Of a stretch of 64,000 bases of DNA, positions 57,601 through 64,000 are shown in pieces. The translations under genes and the position numbers were made by a program. Below the pieces are notes generated by a model. That model was given only the letters and a program-made list of their open reading frames with translations, did no database searches and was not told the origin of the DNA. Where the stretch lies: positions 62,001-126,000 of the forward strand of contig SWDT01000077.1 of assembly GCA_009193035.1 (NCBI GenBank). The letters are read 5' to 3'. How positions within the stretch are numbered: the stretch's first letter is position 1; each line of letters begins with the position of its first letter. The stretch is from Halicephalobus mephisto. Lineage: Eukaryota > Nematoda > Chromadorea > Rhabditida > Panagrolaimidae.

Positions 57601-60600
57601 ACATCCAACGAATTCCACATTGAAGGAATAAAGTCATCAAAAATAGCTACTTTCGATTTCGTAGATTTCTGAAAGGATTTTAATATTATTTACTTTAATA
57701 ATATATAAACTTACCTACATATTTACTTGTCTCTGCAGGAGGTAGTCTGCTCTTTCTGGTTCCGAAGGGCGATCATATCTTCTTCTTCGTCTAATGCGTT
57801 GATCTTGAAAGCATTGTAAGCGTTGCTATCATCCGAGCGCCAGTAGTAATTTTGCCTATCCACGATGGAATGAATTCGTGGACGATCTCTTCGTATAGGA
57901 ATAACAGAGGTACCAACTACTACTTCATCATCTATCAGTACTTTAACATAATAACGGATGCGCAAAAGTAAATAAAACCTACATTCGCACAACACCAATT
58001 ACGAAATTACCCGCACATAAATTACGAAACAAATATTGCGAAAAATTAAAATCAATGCGCAAGTTACTGTAGTTCTCATGAGATCCCTGATATTCGCGTC
58101 GAGACAATTTCATAACAACGCCCATTTCCGCTCTTTATTATATATGATATTTGAGATTTTTTAAAATATTTGAAATTTTTTTAAATATTTGAGATTTTTT
58201 AAGATGTTTGAGATTTTTTAAAATATTCGAAATTTTTTAAAATATTTGAGATTTTTTAAAATATTTGAAATTTTTTTAAATATTCGAAATTTTTAAATAT
58301 TAAATTTCAGCAAGGGATGATCTTGACCGAGGGGGATTTTTATTACTTAATCCGGCCGAAGAATCATCTGGCCATTTCTGCAGAAGGACCAGATTCCCAC
58401 GTAATCCAAAAACGATCACAAAATTTGGAAGATCATTCAAAATGTTATTACGGTAATTAATAATTTAAAATTCAATAAAAAAATGAATTTTCAGATTTCA
58501 AAGATGATCCATATCCTTTGGACAAAATCGAACAACATTTAATTTCGGAATTTGCCGCAATTCGAAAGTAATTTTTTTATTTTAAAAATCCACAGTAAGC
58601 CAGAATATTTCAGATATCCTGATTTAAAAATAGAACTCGGATTATTCGTTGATGATGCTATGTGGAATTTTTTCGACAAATTTTACGGACTTTACGCAGA
58701 AAAACAAATCAAAAGATTCGTCTTGACCGCTGTCAATAATGTTTGTTTTTATTAAAATTTCGAAATTGTGTAAAAACTTCCAGAATCTGTAAATTTCTAG
58801 AATCTTCTAGAATCTGTAAATTTCTAGAATCTTCTAGAATCTGTGAATTTCTAGAATCTTCTAGAATCCAGTGAGGAATTTTAAAAGTTTGAAATTTCAT
58901 GAAAATTTCTGAAATTGACACCAAAAGGAGGATTTTGAAGGCATCTGGGAAATTTCGAAATTCTTGCTGAGAAACTTTTCCGATTTTTATTTTTTACTTT
59001 TTGTCGAAATATGGTTTCGTAAAAATCCCTAGAATCCACCGGAAGATTCCGGAATCCTATACAACCTTCAGAAGCCTGCTAGAATCCGATGAAAACTTCC
59101 AGATTCAGAATTCTAGAAATTCTTTTGGATTTTTAATATTTTTAAATTTTACAATAGAATGATTTCAGATCGATATCTTGTTCGCCCACACCTCCATTGA
59201 CCCCAAGGTTCATCTCAGAATTACTCATTTTGAAATACTCAAAACTCCTCCAACACAGCTGTCGAGGAACTACCACGACTCCGGAGAGGTCACCAAACTG
59301 CTAGAAAGCTTCTGTTCTTACCAAGCCCAAATCAACCCTGTGAACGACGACGACCCAAAACACTGGGACCACGCTCTGCTTCTCACCGGGTAAAGTCCAA
59401 ATAAAACACTACGGGAAAACCCCCGTAATGAAAACCCAAAAATTAAAACAAACAAAAAAGTTTGTCGGAAAATACCTTACCTCAAACGAGAGTGAAGGTT
59501 AACAACCAGAGAGAATGAGGAATTTTGGGCTTATCAATTGAAATTGTATTTTTGCTTATGTGAATTTTGGCGCTTTTGGCACTGTGCTTCTTTTGTTCTC
59601 TCGCGCTCTTTCTACTGGTGAAATCAACGCCAACTTTGAGAACACTTTGCCAAAGACATTTCTTAATTCAATAGGATTTAAAAAACCAAGAATTAAAAAA
59701 ATTTTTTTGCTGAAATACGGTAATTTGGTTTTAGATATGATCTCTACCGAGGAAATGAGAGAACGATAGCCGGATTTGCCCCGATAAAAGGGATGTGTGT
59801 CGATCTCAAGAGCTGTACCGTCAACGAAGGCCTGGATTTCGGAGCCGTTTTCGTAATCGCCCACGAGATGGGTCACAGTCTCGGGATGTACCACGACGGA
59901 GAGGCCAACAAGTGTCATTCTCGATGTTGCATCATGTCTCCTTCCATAGGAGCGGGGAAGACCCAATGGAGCGACTGCAGTACCGACGAATTAAAATTTT
60001 TCATTTCTGTAAGTTTTTAATTTTCTCTAAAAAGTAAAAAAACAAATTTCCGACGGGTTATTTAGATGTCAGTTGTAATTTTCTGAATATTTGTATGTAT
60101 TTTCATATATGAAAACCAATCCTCGAGAGGACTATAGGGTCACGTACCCCAGGTACTCCAACCTAGGAGTTTCCAGATTACCCAGGAAGAATATCTTTCG
60201 GAAAAGTGAATTGCTAAACAACTCGCGAAAAATTAAAATTATCACGTAGTCGGTTTCCGTTTCTCGGAATTCTTGTCGGCGCAATTTCGTAATGTTAACT
60301 TTGGATTTTTACAATTGGATGATTTTTAATTTTTTAAAAAAGCCGAAAACTCACATGGAAGCAATTTCGTAACAATGCTGGTTTTTGATTTCTTTATAAT
60401 ATATGGTTGATCACGAAACCATGCAAGATTACGAGGTAACATTTACACAAGACTAAAATCTAGGTTGCTTTACTTTTTAAAAACTGTTAGAAATTCCCTT
60501 CAAGACAACTTTCATGAAAATTCATATATGATTTTTTAATATGACTGATTACGAAATAATCACTAAACAGAACTAAAGTTTTAGGTTGTTTTAATTTTCA

Positions 60601-62893
60601 AAAAATACTAAAAATTCAAAATTATTTCCAAAAAATTTACATATGATTTTTCTAAGATAACTGATTACGAGATATCTGTGCAATCCTAAAATTGTCAATT
60701 ATTTTAATTTCTAAGATCTTCCAAAAGTTCACGTCAGAGAAATTTTGTTTTTAATTTCCACAGTAATTGCGAAATTTCAGAAACTAGGAACAGACGACAG
60801 AGCTTACAATTGTCTGGTTGATGACACTCTGGAATCTGCGTCCCTGAATTTGAAGAAAATTCTCCCGGGACAGCAGTACTCCATGGACGAACAGTGCGTC
60901 CTCTTCCACGGTCCTTGCTGGAAACAGGAGCTCAAATATGGACAAAAATTAAAAGTAAAAAATTAATTTTATTAATAATTAAAATTTTGTGAAATTCCTA
61001 GAATTCGAAAGATTTTGAAATTTAAGAAAATATGGAAATCTAGAATTTTAAAAGTTTTGCAAGTTTTCAGAATCCTGTGAAAATTTCTAGAATCTTTCAG
61101 AATCTGAACTTCTGAAACATCTTAGAAAATTATGAAAATTAAAAATTATTCAAAATTGGAAATTTTTAAATTTCTGAAATTTTTGTCGAGACGATTTCGT
61201 AACAATTTTATTTTTAATTTTTATATAATTTTATTTTTAATTTTTATACAATTTTATTTTTAATTTTTATATAATTTTATTTTCGATTTTTATATAATTT
61301 TATTTTTAATTTTTATATAATTATTAATTTTTTAGGATATTTGTGAAATGATCTGGTGCACCAATGGAGAAGGGATCGTGAGAACCACTCATCCGGCTCT
61401 GGAAGGAACCTACTGCGGAGACAACTCGGTCTGCATCGAAGGCAGCTGTGTTCCTGCAGCTGATCACGGAATAGGATTAAAGCTCATAGATGGACAATGG
61501 AGCGAATGGGCAGATCACAGTAGTTGTGTCAAATCTGACTGTAATGAATGCCAGATCCGGGACCAAATAAGAGTCAGGGCTTCCGTCCGAAGATGTTCTA
61601 GTCCTTTGTGAGTTTACAAATTTAATTGTTTTTAATTAAGATCCCGTCGAAAACTCTGAAGTTTTCTAGATTACTGTAGAGGATTCTGGATTTTTCGGGA
61701 ACTTCATAGAAGATTACAAAAGTCAAAATCTCGTAGATTTTTAGGATTTTCTAGAGTCCAATGAGCAATCCCAAGATCCTCCAGAATTTTGTAGTTTCTG
61801 AAATTTCCTAAAATCCTAGAGCTTCAGAAATCTTCTAGTGTCTTGGGAAAGCTTCTGAAGGTTTCTAGAATCTTATAATTTCTTACTTTAGAAGATCCTA
61901 AAAACCTACAAGATCTTCCAAAATTTCCTAGTTTTTGAAACTTTCTAAAATTCTAGGAAAACTAGAAATTTTTCAATATTCCGAAACAGCTTCTGAAAAT
62001 TCCCAAAATCTCATGTAGATTTCGAAACCTTCCAGAATTCAATAAAAAATCCACATCTGAAATTATAAATTTCGAAAATTTTCAAAATTCATTTTGAAAT
62101 AATTTTTCCGTAATATTTTTATATTTTTAGTAAAAATGGAGGAAAAGAATGTCCTGGAAGTGCTGTCCGAGGTCTTCTTTGTGGATCGTCTTCTTGCGAT
62201 GGAAAAACTATTGAAGAATACGCCACAGAAGTCTGTACAAAGTTCTCCAAAGATCCGTCGTTACTCGACTTTGAACTTACTGGAAAAGGACTTCAATTCT
62301 TCCAGTCCCCTTGTAAAGTCTGGTGTCATCTGGGGACTTCCCGGGACATAAGAACCGTCGCCGATTTTCCCGATGGAACTCCGTGCGGAAAGTCAAAGTA
62401 CTGTGTCAGGGGACAATGTTTGGTGAGTTCTTTGTTGAACATTACCAATAAAAACCCTGTAGAAATTCCTGGGATCTTTGAGAATCCAGTAGGAGATTCT
62501 GAAAATCCGCATTGAGTCAATTTCGTAACAAAAATTACTTTCAAATCTTCGCGATATTGAGATTTCTAATTTCAGTCTCTTACCTGCCAGAAACCCACAT
62601 TAGTTGATACTGTAGAAGACTGTCCGAAGGACCTAAGTGACCTCACTCTACCAGAATCGACCGGTTTTGACCGTGAAAGAGGAGTTCCCATAAATCAGAC
62701 CTTGATCGACCTCAGTCACTGGACCGTATGGGAATCCTGGAGTTCCTGTGTCGCCCCCAATTGTGGACAAAACGGAATAAAACAAAGAATGAGGAATTGT
62801 ATCATCCAGAATCCGGATCGTTCGACGACGGAATCGGAACTCTGTGCTGGAGCCAGAAGACAACGGACAGCCTGTGTTCTGAAGTGCCCTTGA
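54676..62893 (+). CDS. ADAMTS-type secreted metalloprotease with thrombospondin repeats
   Basis: Reprolysin-type zinc protease acting on extracellular matrix. Twelve exons (54676-54714, 54760-54820, 55741-55979, 58311-58452, 58495-58567, 58614-58740, 59169-59389, 59735-60008, 60781-60954, 61336-61607, 62131-62422, 62576-62893) give 743 residues. Order: signal peptide (MKLIIGLIAIFC), a short prodomain with an early basic site (RSKR, about residue 50) and a second KRS before HSKCYYG, then the catalytic domain from YPDLKIELGLFVDD. The zinc motif is HEMGHSLGMYHD (first His about 344) and the Met-turn is CCIMSPSIG. A disintegrin-like/Cys-rich part follows, then a first TSP1 (GQWSEWADHSSC), a Cys-rich spacer and a final TSP1 (HWTVWESWSSCVAPNCG). 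Which C. elegans adt or mig-17 relative it matches was not resolved. Introns carry a Helitron and HSE repeats. Confidence 0.93.
55235..55585. repeat. Intronic minisatellite, ~38-45 bp, about 9 copies
   Basis: ADAMTS intron 2. Units of TTTGGCATTTGTTCATACTT and AGCCAAGAACATAAA, with alternating CATAAATTTGG and ATATAACTTTGG variants suggesting a higher-order dimer. Confidence 0.85.
56346..58030 (-). mobile_element. Degenerate Helitron inside ADAMTS intron 3
   Basis: Minus-strand coding relics. An N-terminal Helitron-like segment lies near 57310-57530 (RRRYDNAFAMTSLPAKLDF). A C-terminal helicase segment lies at 56680-57004 (FLNSLIPAG, LHLKKGAIEKL, KGLYNGTRLTIQYMG). At the expected 3' terminus a GC-rich hairpin (GCCCGCC-TTC-GGCGGGC, 56352-56371) stands out in AT-rich DNA, as in known Helitron ends. 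The Rep catalytic and most helicase motifs are missing, so it is a deletion derivative. The upstream boundary is approximate, and the CTRR terminus could not be identified with certainty. Confidence 0.75.
56352..56371. other. GC-rich hairpin, likely Helitron 3' terminal stem-loop
   Basis: AGCCCGCCTTCGGCGGGCTC forms a perfect 8-bp GC-rich stem with a TTC-type loop, followed on the minus strand by TGCTTCGCTTG. Unusual against the surrounding AT-rich intron. Confidence 0.7.
58130..58310. repeat. AT-rich 20-22 bp repeat before ADAMTS exon 4
   Basis: Seven to eight units of TTTGAGATTTTTTAAAATAT, ending in the acceptor of exon 4. Confidence 0.7.
58795..58866. promoter_or_regulatory. Array of six perfect TTCTAGAA heat-shock-element palindromes
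   Basis: Three direct 27-bp units each containing TTCTAGAATCTTCTAGAA, at 58795, 58822 and 58849. This equals the pentamer pattern TTCnnGAAnnTTCnnGAA recognised by HSF1. Located in intron 6 of the ADAMTS gene. HSF-1 binding is inferred from the consensus only. Degenerate relatives of the same sequence fill many introns, so it may also be a simple repeat. Confidence 0.6.
59390..59734 (+). other. ADAMTS intron 7, no retained gene
   Basis: Open frames overlap this 345-bp intron but nothing recognisable is encoded. Canonical borders GTAAAG and TTTTAG restore the catalytic-domain frame. Confidence 0.6.
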
Positions 62894-63747
62894 CTACAGT
62901 AATAATATTCAAATGATCGGGTAATGGAGATCTGAATTCTTCGAAAATATCAAAAATCAATAAACCTTAACCAAACCTGGAGGGCATTCAATGAACATTG
63001 TTGGATTTCTAGGAAAAATTTAAACTTATCAAAAATTAGGTATTCATCAAAATTAACTTTGGTAGTTTGGTTTCACAACAGAGAATATACAATTAATTAC
63101 TGTAGGAGATTCTACAGATGTAAAAGATGAGTTTCTGACAGAATCCAAAATTTTCAAGTACCATAATAATTAAATCCTCTACCTGAGGAGATACTTCATC
63201 CACAAGATTTTCCATTCATCTAAAAACACTTAAATCTTTATGCAAATTTAAAATCTCTTACTGTATAACTTGTTCTTATTAATTTCATCTTTTTCCGCAT
63301 GTGGATAAAATTTTAAAAAATGAGAATAATCAAAAATAGTTGAGCACTTTGGGAAGCCAGAGGATCTGTATTTCTTCACAAATCAGAAAATTATATCCTC
63401 CATGTCTATAGGAATAAATAAATGTATCACATCCTACACTATAAAAAATAAGGATATAATTAGGCTAACATGAACGTGAAGACAAAAATAAAAATCCTCG
63501 TGGATCGGAAAGTCCAGTAGCAGTGTAGTCGATTTTCAGCGTTTTAAATTAAATTTAAAAAATAAAAATAACGAAGTGGAAAATCTATAAACCCAGATTT
63601 TTGGGATTCTAAAGTTCCGAGATCTCTTTCTATCATTGTTGTTGAAAATAAAACTGTCTAAAAAATTTTGATGAAATGATGTCAAACGACCAATACTTCT
63701 CATCAAGAAGCGAAAATATCTTCTCATAACGAAAAAACTGATCCTTT
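62894..63747. other. Intergenic, convergent 3' ends
   Basis: Lies between the ADAMTS stop and the stop of the minus-strand gene at the window edge. AT-rich, with CTTTGGGAAGCCAGAGGATC near 63350 but no recognised element. A 71-codon frame at 63536-63751 (-) is not supported. Confidence 0.4.
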
Positions 63748-64000
63748 TCAAACTAATCCGTTTTTCACTCTTCCTTGAAGGTACTTGTACTCTATATAGA
63801 CAACAAAAAAGCCCAATACATAAATAAATAACGAAATAGCGGCTATCACAGCAAAATAGAGACTGAATAAAGCTTCATCTAGAAAAAAATCTTCATATAA
63901 AAATCCCAAACAAAACTCACGTTCAAAAAGTTGTCCATTGACTGGATTCGATTTCCTATTTGTCGCGATAATTGTAGCTACCGTAAGTTCTACAAGATAT
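63748..64000 (-). CDS. 3' end of a membrane-protein gene, continues beyond the window
   Basis: Two exons are visible (64000-63921, cut by the window edge, and 63878-63748), joined in phase across a 42-bp intron. They encode VELTVATIIATNRKS, a short loop (NPVNGQLFE), one clear transmembrane helix (YFAVIAAISLFIYVLGFFVV) and a short basic tail. A multi-TM receptor or transporter is likely, but the family cannot be told from about 70 residues. Confidence 0.7.
   Translation of the reverse strand, partial: YLVELTVATIIATNRKSNPVNGQLFEREFCLGFLYEDFFLDEALFSLYFAVIAAISLFIYVLGFFVVYIEYKYLQGRVKNGLV

Noticed and set aside
57723..57998. Separate small gene (-) in ADAMTS intron 3
   Set aside because: Lies within the Helitron relic in the same orientation and has no independent support.
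63536..63751. 71-codon frame (-) as the tail of the last gene
   Set aside because: The supported gene at the window edge stops at 63748 in its own frame, and this frame has no splice link to it.

Overview
The window looks like nuclear DNA of a rhabditid nematode, probably a Caenorhabditis-type species. Genes are AT-rich and split by introns that are often 43-60 bp, almost always ending TTTTCAG or TTTTTAG. Several starts sit just behind such an acceptor, as expected for spliced-leader trans-splicing. Gene content is worm-like: a secreted EndoU nuclease, a TTBK-type CK1 kinase, a Str-type chemoreceptor, an ADAMTS protease, an Skp1-related protein and OATR-type ornithine aminotransferase. No tRNA, rRNA or CRISPR array was found. 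Exon borders were derived by hand from splice signals and reading phase. In every multi-exon model the summed coding length is a multiple of three.

Layout. 0.8-3.7 kb (-): ornithine aminotransferase. 6.8-8.5 kb (+): EndoU endoribonuclease. 8.6-11.5 kb (-): kynurenine aminotransferase followed by Tim9, spaced like an operon. 12.1-14.0 kb (-): four-TM orphan protein. 14.3-17.3 kb (+): single-pass membrane protein with a coding minisatellite. 19.1-20.2 kb (-): CK1/TTBK-like probable pseudokinase. 20.5-25.8 kb (+): listerin. 25.8-28.9 kb (-): RalGPS-type RasGEF with a PH domain. 29.2-29.9 kb (+): Skp1-related. 30.6-31.6 kb (+): frameshifted chemoreceptor. 33.8-38.4 kb (-): paralogue B of a double Hsp70-like family. 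39.4-40.6 kb (-): degenerate old-yellow-enzyme protein. 42.3-48.4 kb (-): paralogue A. 51.2-53.8 kb (+): membrane-anchored carboxylesterase-like protein. 54.7-62.9 kb (+): ADAMTS metalloprotease. 63.7-64.0 kb (-): 3' end of a membrane-protein gene leaving the window.

The most unusual content is the 33.8-48.4 kb block. Both large genes encode two tandem modules, each an unrecognised N-terminal domain of about 250 residues followed by an Hsp70-like ATPase domain without a substrate-binding domain. In paralogue A an in-frame splice continues from the second ATPase domain into an importin-alpha-like ARM-repeat region. The predicted product is a 1,924-residue fusion of two Hsp70-like ATPases and an ARM solenoid. 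The ARM region has lost the tryptophans that normally bind nuclear localisation signals. In both paralogues the first ATPase domain has a damaged phosphate-2 loop and the second keeps it.

The rest of the interest is in mobile and repeat DNA: a degenerate Helitron and a perfect array of heat-shock-element repeats inside the ADAMTS gene, a dead Tc1-like transposon, a TTAA-flanked piggyBac-like MITE, several long-TIR palindromic elements, and private minisatellites filling many introns.
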